From the NCBI GenBank assembly GCA_009885595.1, contig VFKJ01000051.1:1-6116 (forward strand): a DNA stretch of 6,116 bases, read 5' to 3'. Positions 1 to 6,115 of the stretch are shown in pieces; positions within the stretch are counted from its first letter, which is position 1, and each line of letters begins with the position of its first letter. The translations under genes and the position numbers were made by a program. Below the pieces are notes generated by a model. That model did not search any database. It saw only the letters and a list, made by a program, of their open reading frames with translations, and was not told where the DNA came from. This stretch comes from Myxococcales bacterium (GTDB lineage Bacteria; Myxococcota; Myxococcia; Myxococcales; Myxococcaceae).

Positions 1-247
1 GATCGAGCTTGATGAGCGAGAGCCGGCTCCAGCGCGTGCCGTCGAGCACGGTGACCAGGAACGAAGCGGTCACCTCGAGCGCCTCGCCGGTCACCTGCGC
101 GCTCAGCTTCTGGCTCGTCACCGCCGCGGAGATCGGCGCGGCGGGTTCCTCTTTGCTGGACAGCATCGTCCTGGCTTCGTCGATGGGCAGCGTCACCGTC
201 CCCGCGCTCGGCGCAGCCGCGAGGAGCACCAGCAACGCGGACATCAT
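1..247 (-). CDS. Exported protein of unknown function, N-terminal part (runs off the left edge)
   Basis: About 82 residues are visible; the gene continues beyond base 1. The start ATG (247-245) overlaps the TGA stop of the upstream membrane-protein gene in an ATGA arrangement, so the two are probably translationally coupled. A second in-frame ATG follows directly at 244-242. A strong ribosome-binding site at 252-259 supports this start. Residues 1 to about 15 (MMSALLVLLAAAPSA) form a short hydrophobic signal peptide with no basic residue before the core; cleavage after A15 is plausible. The mature part begins GTVTLPIDEAR and then alternates polar and beta-branched residues (VTGEALEVTASFLVTVLDG), which suggests beta-strands. 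It resembles exported proteins I recall from myxobacteria that begin with an LP-x(3)-A-type segment followed by beta-sandwich repeats, but I cannot name a family. Location is probably periplasm or outer envelope. The gene is surely real; its function is unknown. Confidence 0.8.
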   Translation of the reverse strand, partial: MMSALLVLLAAAPSAGTVTLPIDEARTMLSSKEEPAAPISAAVTSQKLSAQVTGEALEVTASFLVTVLDGTRWSRLSLIKLD

Positions 248-1461
248 GACGTCACCTCCGCAGGTTGGTCCGAGAGGAAGGCGCGCACCTCTTTCCTCGT
301 CACCAGCGTCATCACCCCGAGCAGCCCCGCGAGGATCTCGAGCGTGTAGATGAGCCCGGTGTAACCCGGCAGCAGCACCGCGAGCGTCGGCAGCACCTGC
401 GTCGCCACCCACGCGCCCACCAGCCAGCCCCACTTTTCCTGCGGGAAGAGCCGCCAGACGTAGAGCACCACCGCCGCGCCCATGCCCGCCATCGTCACGC
501 CCCACGCCGCCAGGAAGTGGAGGAACGCGCCCAAGTACGCGAGCAGCACCGAGGTGAAGCCGAACGCCGCGGCCGCCACGTACGTCTCCCAGACGTGCAG
601 CTTGCGCCGGTGCCGCAGCGAGAGCACCGAGAGGCCCAGCAGGAACACGAGGCCCGGCACCACCGCGCGGAAGGCCATCAGGGCCATCAGCTCGTCGTAC
701 TTCTTCACCGAAGGCAGGATGACGCCCATCGCCACGCCCGACTCGAGCGAGGGGTACTTCCATTCGAGGCGCGCGTGACCATCACCGCCGCTTCGGCTGC
801 TGGCCGCCAGCACGTACGCCGGGTAGTCGATGTTGTCGCCGCCGGTGACGTCGAGCGCGAGCGTCACGTTGCGCGCCTGCAGCGACGGATCGAGCCGGTA
901 CACGAAGGACTCCAGGCCGCGCGCGCGGTAGCGGATGTGGAACTCCGCCTTGCCTCCGACCGGGAGCCGCCCCGTCCACACCAGGCGATCTCCGTGCTCG
1001 CCGAGATCGAGGGAAGAGGGCTGGCCGTCGACCGTGAAGGCGAGCTCCGAGAGCAGCACCTGCGACTTGTCGACCTCGATCGGGAAGACGAAGGCCACGT
1101 CGACGTCGTACGAGGCCGGGTTCTCCGCGAGGTAGGTGCCGTCGAAGGTGAAGTCGAAGCCGGAGAAGTAGGCCAGGCCCCGCTTGCGATAGTTCATGGT
1201 GGCGTCGACGGTGACCCGCTGCTCCGAGAGCGCCAGCGAGGACAGCTCGGTGAAGACCGTGCCGCTCTGCACCGCCCGCAGCGAAGGCGCGGCCTGCTCC
1301 ACCGGGGCGCCCCAGCGCGACTCGACGTCCTGCGCCAGCTCGGTCGAGGCGAAGTCGGTGCGGCTGGAGACCTGGCCCGCGATCACCCACACCGCGAAGG
1401 TGATGATGAAGAGGCCTCCAGCCCAATGTTGATCGAACACCCAGCGCAGTTTGGTTCGCAT
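244..1461 (-). CDS. Polytopic inner-membrane protein with CreD-like architecture
   Basis: This is a 405-residue protein counted from ATG 1461. A TTG at 1479 would add six residues (LKGAAP), but the ATG fits better because translation then begins with the basic segment MRTKLRW. GAAGGG lies about 10 nt upstream, a weak ribosome site. One transmembrane helix spans residues 14-31. A beta-rich soluble domain of about 230 residues (32-262) follows and should face the periplasm. Five C-terminal helices lie near 266-282, 293-312, 315-336, 345-364 and 367-387, with a basic loop RHRRK at 283-287. One N-terminal helix, a large periplasmic domain and five C-terminal helices is the topology of CreD, the inner-membrane protein of the E. 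coli Cre regulon. The C-terminal part also lines up loosely with CreD, including the ending LxxVMTLVTRK against the CreD ending with MMFLTRN. Sequence similarity is weak, and no creB/creC-type two-component genes are visible, so I give no gene symbol. It is the first gene of a pair with the exported protein at 1-247, and its stop overlaps that start. It may be a distant CreD relative or an unrelated protein of the same topology. Confidence 0.75.
   Translation of the reverse strand: MRTKLRWVFDQHWAGGLFIITFAVWVIAGQVSSRTDFASTELAQDVESRWGAPVEQAAPSLRAVQSGTVFTELSSLALSEQRVTVDATMNYRKRGLAYFSGFDFTFDGTYLAENPASYDVDVAFVFPIEVDKSQVLLSELAFTVDGQPSSLDLGEHGDRLVWTGRLPVGGKAEFHIRYRARGLESFVYRLDPSLQARNVTLALDVTGGDNIDYPAYVLAASSRSGGDGHARLEWKYPSLESGVAMGVILPSVKKYDELMALMAFRAVVPGLVFLLGLSVLSLRHRRKLHVWETYVAAAAFGFTSVLLAYLGAFLHFLAAWGVTMAGMGAAVVLYVWRLFPQEKWGWLVGAWVATQVLPTLAVLLPGYTGLIYTLEILAGLLGVMTLVTRKEVRAFLSDQPAEVTS
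252..259 (-). promoter_or_regulatory. Strong Shine-Dalgarno site for the exported protein gene
   Basis: On the minus strand the sequence reads GGAGGTGA, an eight-base match to the anti-Shine-Dalgarno end of 16S rRNA. It lies 4 nt before ATG 247 and 7 nt before the second ATG at 244. It sits inside the 3' end of the upstream membrane-protein gene, so translation of the second gene has its own strong site in addition to possible coupling. It fixes the start at one of the two adjacent ATGs. Confidence 0.75.
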
Positions 1462-1541
1462 GGGGGCGGCGCCCTTCAATGGGCGTGCCTGCCTGAGGTG
1501 ACCATTCGAGGCCGCATCAGCGCCGTTCTGCCCGCAGGCGC

Positions 1542-4181
1542 GTGTTTGACGGGCCGCGGGGCGTGGCCGTGGGGAGGCGCTTGCGCTCCTCGTTTTTGGA
1601 GCGCAGGCCCGGGCGTGAATTCGTCTATGGTTTCGGCCCCTTGTCCGAAGACGCGCTCCACCTCAGACCCATCAAGGGCGACCCTGTCCTCAAGGAAGAG
1701 TTCGGGCCGGTCGGCCGCGAGCTGTCCCAGCGTTTCTTCGAAGGCATCCGCTTCCCCCAGCCCGGCGTCGACGAGCTGAAGGATCTCTCGCAGCGCGGCT
1801 TCGTGGTCCACGTGATGCGCACCACCGCGTGGGTCAATTACCTCTTTCTCCACTGGGCGCTGATCCGCCGGGGGCTTCCGCCGATCCGCGCGGTGGTGAA
1901 CCTGCGACGGTGGTTCACCAAGCCCTTCACCAACGCGCAGATGGCCGGCGACCACGGCGCCCGCTTCGACTGGGCGCGCAGCCAGGGCGGCGCTGGTCTC
2001 ATCTTCATGCGCGAGAGCGGCTTCAACACCGCCCGGGGCCGGGAGAGCCGTGAAGACCCCTTCCCTGCCCTGGTCGAGCTCGCCCGCACCAGCGATCGGC
2101 CCATCTTCCTCGTGCCTGCGCTGCTCGTCTGGGAGAAGTGGCAGCAGAAGGTGAAGCCGAGCCTCTCGGATCGCATCTTCGGCAGCCCCGAGGCGCCCGG
2201 CTTCGTGCACTCGGTGGTCTCCTTCATTCGCAACTACCAGCGGGCGCAGCTGCGCGTGGGCACGCCCATCGATCTGCGCGAGGTGATCGCCAACGAGGGT
2301 GACAGCAGCACCGCGGTGATCGCCCGCAAGGTGCGCGGCGCGCTGCACCACCACCTGGCGAAGGAGACCCGGGCCGTCTTCGGCCCTCCTGCCAAAGAGA
2401 CCGCCCGCCTCATCGACGAGGCGATGCGCGATCGGGTCTTCCAGCAGGCCGCGCAAGAAGTGGCGAAGGAGAAGAACAAGCCGTTCCCCCTGGTGCTGCG
2501 CGACGCGAAGAAGAACTTCAACTCCATCGCCGCGAGGATGAGCCCCAGCTACGTGGGGCTGTTCGCGTCGATCCTCCACCAGGTCTTCAGCCGCATCTAC
2601 GACGGCGTCGAGGTGGACGAAGCCGGCCTCGATCGCACCATGAAGGCCGCGGCGGACGCCCCGGTGGTGTTCACCCCGAGCCACAAGAGCCACATCGACT
2701 ACCTGGTGCTGTCGTACGTGCTCTTCACCCGCGGCTACAACCCGCCGCTGATCGCCGCCGGCGCGAACCTCTCGTTCTGGCCGCTGGGCCCGTTCCTCCG
2801 CCGCTCCGGGGCCTTCTTCCTGCGCCGCAGCTTCAAGGGCGACAAGCTCTACACCGCGACCTTCAAGGCCTACCTGAAGAAGCTCGTGCACGACGGCCTG
2901 CACCACGAGTTCTTCCCCGAGGGCGGGCGCTCCCGCACCGGCAAGCTGCTGCAGCCCAAGCTCGGCCTCTTCACCTGGCTCGTCGACGCGGTGGTCGAAG
3001 GCGCGCGCAACGATCTGCTCTTCGTGCCGGTCGCCATCGACTACGAGAAGGTGGTCGAGGGCGCCAGCTACAAGCAGGAACTCCAGGGCGGGGAGAAGAA
3101 GCCCGAAGATCTGAAGGCCCTCCTCAGCGCGCCCGCGGTGCTCACCGAGAACTACGGCCGCATCTACCTGCGCTTCGACGAGCCCGTGTCGCTGGCCAAG
3201 CTGATGGCCGAGCGTGGGGTGACGCGGGAGACGGCCACCGAAGAGCAGAAGAAGGCGCTGGTGCGCGCGCTCGGTCACCGGGTGATGTACGGGATCAGCA
3301 GCGTCTCCACGGTCACTCCGCACGCGCTGCTCGCCTCGGCCCTGCTCGCCCATCGCCGCCGCGGCATCTCGGTGCGCGAGATCACCGATCGCATCGTGCT
3401 GCTGCGCGGCCTGGCCACCGACTTAGGCGCCGCGCTCTCGCGGCTGCTGATCGACTCCCCGTCCGACCCCACCGTGCTGGGCTCGATCAGCGACGCCATG
3501 CGCATGTTCTGCAGCGCGGGCATGGTGCGCAGCATCGAGGCGCGCGGCCAGCCCATCTTCCAGGTCGAGGACGAGCGCCGCGCCGAGCTCACCTTCTACA
3601 AGAACACCCTGATGAACCTGATCGCCGGCCGCACCATCGTGTGCGCGGCGGTGATGGCCACCGATCCGAAGACCGGGCGCGAGGTCATCAGGGAACACGC
3701 GCTCTTCCTCTCGCGCCTCTTCAAGCTCGAGTTCGTCTACCCGGTGGGCAAGACCTTCGATCAGACCTTCGAGGAGACGCTGGAGCACCTGAGCAAGCGC
3801 GGGCTGCTCTCGCGGGCCGACTCGATGATCCACATCGCGCCCGAGGCCCACGCCAGGCCCACCGTGCAGTTCCTCGCCGACCTGCTGCGCGACTCGCTGG
3901 AATCGTACCTGCTGGCGGCGCACACCGCCCAGGAGCTCCCCCCCGGGGGCGTCGATCGCAAGGAGTTCCTCAAGCGCGCGCTCGAGGCTGGCCGGGCCGA
4001 CTTCCTCGCGGGTACGATCACCGCCGCGGAAGCCCTCTCGAAGACCAGCCTGGAGAACGCGTTGCAGTTCCTCATCGAGCAGCACTTCCTCGCCGAGAAG
4101 GACAAGAAGCTCGTCCCTGGTCCGGCGAGCGCCTCGGAGCTGGTCCAGCAGATCCGCCGTTTCGTTCCGGAGAACATGTGA
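1542..4181 (+). CDS. plsB: PlsB-family glycerol-3-phosphate 1-O-acyltransferase
   Basis: An 879-residue enzyme, against about 807 for E. coli PlsB. The family transfers an acyl group to the sn-1 position of glycerol-3-phosphate, giving lysophosphatidic acid at the cytoplasmic face of the inner membrane. All four acyltransferase blocks are intact. Block I is HKSHID (H381 to D386, the catalytic HX4D). Block II is GAFFLRRSFKG (423-433). Block III is FFPEGGRSRTGK (457-468). Block IV is FVPVAIDYE (494-502). Wording around these blocks matches PlsB rather than PlsC: NLSFWPLGP before block II, DKLYTATFKAYL after it, and TFYKN (684-688) in the C-terminal helical region. Residues 86-199 look like a second, degenerate acyltransferase repeat. 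The start is uncertain: there is no ATG. GTG 1542 is the most upstream start after an in-frame TGA at 1494-1496; GTG 1563, GTG 1569 and TTG 1581 are alternatives, and none has a well-spaced ribosome site. It is first in a three-gene operon; its stop overlaps the next start (GTGA). Family assignment is near certain; the acyl donor (acyl-ACP or acyl-CoA) is not readable from the sequence. Confidence 0.95.
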   Translation: MFDGPRGVAVGRRLRSSFLERRPGREFVYGFGPLSEDALHLRPIKGDPVLKEEFGPVGRELSQRFFEGIRFPQPGVDELKDLSQRGFVVHVMRTTAWVNYLFLHWALIRRGLPPIRAVVNLRRWFTKPFTNAQMAGDHGARFDWARSQGGAGLIFMRESGFNTARGRESREDPFPALVELARTSDRPIFLVPALLVWEKWQQKVKPSLSDRIFGSPEAPGFVHSVVSFIRNYQRAQLRVGTPIDLREVIANEGDSSTAVIARKVRGALHHHLAKETRAVFGPPAKETARLIDEAMRDRVFQQAAQEVAKEKNKPFPLVLRDAKKNFNSIAARMSPSYVGLFASILHQVFSRIYDGVEVDEAGLDRTMKAAADAPVVFTPSHKSHIDYLVLSYVLFTRGYNPPLIAAGANLSFWPLGPFLRRSGAFFLRRSFKGDKLYTATFKAYLKKLVHDGLHHEFFPEGGRSRTGKLLQPKLGLFTWLVDAVVEGARNDLLFVPVAIDYEKVVEGASYKQELQGGEKKPEDLKALLSAPAVLTENYGRIYLRFDEPVSLAKLMAERGVTRETATEEQKKALVRALGHRVMYGISSVSTVTPHALLASALLAHRRRGISVREITDRIVLLRGLATDLGAALSRLLIDSPSDPTVLGSISDAMRMFCSAGMVRSIEARGQPIFQVEDERRAELTFYKNTLMNLIAGRTIVCAAVMATDPKTGREVIREHALFLSRLFKLEFVYPVGKTFDQTFEETLEHLSKRGLLSRADSMIHIAPEAHARPTVQFLADLLRDSLESYLLAAHTAQELPPGGVDRKEFLKRALEAGRADFLAGTITAAEALSKTSLENALQFLIEQHFLAEKDKKLVPGPASASELVQQIRRFVPENM

Positions 4182-5362
4182 ACCTCAGCACCCTTCGTCG
4201 AGCCCTCCCGATGATCTTCCTCGCCACCGCGGCCCTGGCGCAGGACTTCGAGCTGGACCTGACGGAAGAGAAGCCCGTCACGGCCCCTGAGTTCAGGCCC
4301 ACCCTGGGCGTCATCTCGGTGAAGGCAGCCGACGCCGAAGAGGTGAGCGCTTCGCGCGCCCGCCAGCTCGAAGCGGAGCTGCTCAAGCAGCTCGGCCAGG
4401 GCGATCTCTTCCAGACGGTGACCGAGCCCTCTGCCATGCGTACGCAACTGGGAGCGGAGTTCGCCGCCGTCGACGCCTGCGTCGACTACGCCTGCTTCGA
4501 GGCCGCCGCCAGGAAGCTGAAGGTGAACCGGCTCGTTCGCCTCACCGTGCAGAAGCACAACGTCGGCTCGATGGTGACGATGTACGGGTACGACCCCGGC
4601 TTCAACGAGGTGCTCGTCGTCTCGCAGGAGAGCGGGGAGAAGGCCGAGAAGGCGTTCCTCGGCGTCGCCGGCAAGACCCAGGCGCAGAAGGATCGCGAGT
4701 TCATGAAGAAGCTGAACGGCTTCCTGGTGCAGGTGCAGAAGACCCTGTCGATCCCCAACGGGAAGATCATCGTGGAGAACGATCCTTCCGCGGTGGTGAT
4801 GGTCGACGGCGTCGAGTCCGGCATCGGCTCGATGGAGGTGATCGCCCCGCGCGGCAATCGCACCGTGAAGGTGACCTCGCCGGGCTACAAGCCCTTCGAG
4901 CAGTCGGTCACGGTGCAGCCCACCCAGGCCGCCACCGTGAGGGTCGCGCTGGTGGCGCTGCCGCTCGAGCCGGTGGTGGTGGTGAAGCGGGAAAAGCCCG
5001 AGGGCGGCGGTTTCTTCACCCGGCCCGGGCTCTACCTGGCCGTGCTCGGCGCCGCGGCCGTCGGGGTGGGCATCTACTTCGGCCAGACGGCCCAGGCGGT
5101 GAAGACGCGGGTGGAAGCCGGCGGAGATCCCGTGACGGTCACCCGCGCCGAGGCCAAGAACGCGCCCACCAACGCCCTGCTGGCCAACGTTCTCGTCGGC
5201 ACGGGCGCCGCGGTGTTCGCGGGCGGCGTGACCTGGGTGATCCTCACGCCCACGCCCGGGGGCCCCCCCGCCGCCGCGCCCCCGAAGACGAACACCGGCG
5301 AGCCCACCGAGACCACGCCGACGCCGACCGGAGCGATGCTCAACTTCGGAGGCACCTTCTGA
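4178..5362 (+). CDS. PEGA-domain envelope protein with signal peptide and C-terminal helical hairpin
   Basis: A 394-residue protein starting at GTG 4178, which overlaps the plsB TGA as GTGA. GGAG at 4169-4172, 5 nt upstream, supports this start. Residues 1-21 (VNLSTLRRALPMIFLATAALA) are a clear signal peptide with an RR n-region and cleavage before QDFELD. Residues about 41-190 form an alpha/beta domain beginning PTLGVISVKA and including C101-VDYA-C106; this resembles the N-terminal domains of exported proteins with CsgG/TolB-like folds, but only loosely. Residues 195-258 are a PEGA domain: it opens GKIIVENDPSAVVMVDG, and a GYKPFEQSVTV-type segment closes it. PEGA domains are short beta-sandwich modules of surface and envelope proteins. 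Two hydrophobic segments follow (about 285-302 and 336-356), separated by a polar stretch, then a Pro/Thr-rich tail from about 357 ending NFGGTF. It is probably periplasmic and anchored in a membrane. The role is unknown; its position between plsB and a lipid-binding-like gene suggests an envelope function linked to lipids. Confidence 0.9.
   Translation: MNLSTLRRALPMIFLATAALAQDFELDLTEEKPVTAPEFRPTLGVISVKAADAEEVSASRARQLEAELLKQLGQGDLFQTVTEPSAMRTQLGAEFAAVDACVDYACFEAAARKLKVNRLVRLTVQKHNVGSMVTMYGYDPGFNEVLVVSQESGEKAEKAFLGVAGKTQAQKDREFMKKLNGFLVQVQKTLSIPNGKIIVENDPSAVVMVDGVESGIGSMEVIAPRGNRTVKVTSPGYKPFEQSVTVQPTQAATVRVALVALPLEPVVVVKREKPEGGGFFTRPGLYLAVLGAAAVGVGIYFGQTAQAVKTRVEAGGDPVTVTRAEAKNAPTNALLANVLVGTGAAVFAGGVTWVILTPTPGGPPAAAPPKTNTGEPTETTPTPTGAMLNFGGTF
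5348..5352 (+). promoter_or_regulatory. Shine-Dalgarno GGAGG that points to a CTG start
   Basis: GGAGG lies inside the last codons of the PEGA-protein gene. It is 6 nt before CTG 5359, ideal spacing, and 81 nt before the first conventional start codon of the downstream frame (GTG 5434), too far to serve it. The downstream frame has no ATG, GTG or TTG between its upstream limit and 5434. The site therefore argues that the next gene begins at CTG 5359. Confidence 0.6.
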
Positions 5363-5847
5363 TCGCCGCCCTCGCCCTCTCGCTGTGCCTCTCGGCCAGC
5401 GACGGCGGGATCTCCGCGCTCGAGGGCACCTGGGTGCTCGACTCCGAGCGCACGACGGATCCAGGTCCGGTCCTGGAGCGGCTCCGCGTGGGGTGGTTCT
5501 TGCGCAAGATGGCGCCCACGGTGAGGCCGACGAACGTGATCGTGGTCACCGCCGACCGCGCCACCGTCGACGTGAAGTCGCCCATCGGCACCCGCCGCAA
5601 CACCCTCGTCTTCGACGGCACCACGCCCACCACCGACGACTTCTTCGGCAACCCGCTGACCTACGTGGTCACCATCGAGGGCGACACCATCGTCGGCCGC
5701 GGCCACGTCACGCTGGAGAAGGAAGGCCGGGTGCCGCTCGAGCTGCGCCGGCGCGTGGAAGAGGACGGCGTGATGACGCTGCGGATCATCGTCTCTCCCG
5801 CCCAAGAGAAGCAGATCGAGCTCAAGCGGGTCTTCAAGCGGAAGTGA
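5359..5847 (+). CDS. Exported fatty-acid-binding-protein-like (calycin/lipocalin-type) protein, probable CTG start
   Basis: 162 residues if translation starts at CTG 5359; only 137 from the conventional GTG 5434. The longer form is favoured. CTG overlaps the upstream TGA (CTGA), GGAGG sits 6 nt upstream, the added residues form a signal peptide (IAALALSLCLSA, cleavage near A13), and they restore LEGTW at 21-25. G-T-W is the first-strand motif of lipocalins and fatty-acid-binding proteins (FABPs). From there the protein follows the FABP pattern: GTWVLDSE at 23-30, a helical segment ending VGWFLRKMAP (44-53, compare VGFATRKMA in animal FABPs), then PTNVI, TVDVKS, YVVTIEGD and a C-terminal strand KRVFKRK (156-162) where FABPs have TRVYEK. 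The mature part is about 140 residues; FABPs are about 132. The C-terminal R-x-Y that binds the fatty-acid carboxylate appears as R157-V-F159, so the Tyr is replaced. A small hydrophobic ligand, likely a lipid or fatty acid, is inferred. It is third in the operon with plsB. The match was made by eye; another calycin-like barrel is possible. Confidence 0.7.
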   Translation: MIAALALSLCLSASDGGISALEGTWVLDSERTTDPGPVLERLRVGWFLRKMAPTVRPTNVIVVTADRATVDVKSPIGTRRNTLVFDGTTPTTDDFFGNPLTYVVTIEGDTIVGRGHVTLEKEGRVPLELRRRVEEDGVMTLRIIVSPAQEKQIELKRVFKRK

Positions 5848-6115
5848 AGGCCGCGCCCCGCCCCGCGCGCAGCTCGCTCACAGCTTTCTCCCACGCCTTC
5901 GTCCAATCGCGCCCCCGGATGGTGAAGGGCTTCCCCTCGAAGCACCCCTGCACGAACGACGCCTCGAGCAGGGTCGCCTGCTGCTCGGCGTTGAGCTGCG
6001 CCCAGGCGCGGCCCTGCAAGAGCCCCATCTCCAGCTCGTAGCCGTCGCCCAGCAACTGCGCGTGCACCGAGTCACCGATGTACGCGTGACCGCCGTTCTG
6101 GAACTGCCAGACGTG
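5834..6115 (-). CDS. C-terminal part of a possible HExxH-type protein (enters from the right edge)
   Basis: 93 residues plus stop are visible; the start lies beyond base 6116. GTG 6067 is in frame, but the reading frame stays open to the window edge and the residues before it look conserved, so 6067 is unlikely to be the true start. The visible part opens HVWQFQNGGHAYIGDSVHAQ. HVWQ followed by an aromatic/Gln/Gly-rich stretch is typical just after the HE of an HExxH zinc motif in bacterial proteins of the DUF4157/eCIS-core kind and related metallopeptidase-like families; here the first His of HVWQ would be the second zinc His, and the HE lies outside the window. A helical region follows (AWAQLNAEQQATLLEASFVQG) and the protein ends GRGAAFTSA. 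The gene converges on the FABP-like gene with a 14 bp overlap of the coding ends. That a real gene is present is likely; the metal-site reading is tentative. Confidence 0.6.
   Translation of the reverse strand, partial: HVWQFQNGGHAYIGDSVHAQLLGDGYELEMGLLQGRAWAQLNAEQQATLLEASFVQGCFEGKPFTIRGRDWTKAWEKAVSELRAGRGAAFTSA

Noticed and set aside
1462..1541. Divergent intergenic gap: possible sigma-70 promoter or operator
   Set aside because: I found no convincing -35/-10 pair. The only symmetry is a six-base GCCTGC/GCAGGC pair about 40 bp apart, too weak to call an operator.
265..1779. Plus-strand open frame of 504 codons opposite the CreD-like gene
   Set aside because: Its composition is dominated by R, H, E and A, it crosses both the membrane-protein gene and the plsB start, and it has no domain or signal. 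It is a shadow frame.
1476..3353. Long minus-strand open frame of 625 codons opposite plsB
   Set aside because: It is antisense to the conserved PlsB acyltransferase blocks, and its translation is rich in H, R, E, G and A with no recognisable domain. It is a typical shadow of GC-rich coding sequence.
3641..4177. Upstream extension of the PEGA-protein frame inside plsB
   Set aside because: The extension is Arg/Pro-rich low-complexity translation overlapping plsB; the signal peptide and ribosome site at 4178 mark the true start.
5381..5394. Lipoprotein signal (lipobox) around Cys10 of the FABP-like protein
   Set aside because: The residues before the Cys are L-S-L, and position -1 is Leu rather than Gly, Ala or Ser, so lipidation is unlikely; ordinary signal peptidase cleavage near Ala13 fits better.
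5385..6041. Plus-strand open frame of 218 codons across the FABP-like gene and the right-edge gene
   Set aside because: Its translation is Arg/His-rich and out of frame with the conserved GTW and RKMA motifs; it also crosses two stop regions of better genes.
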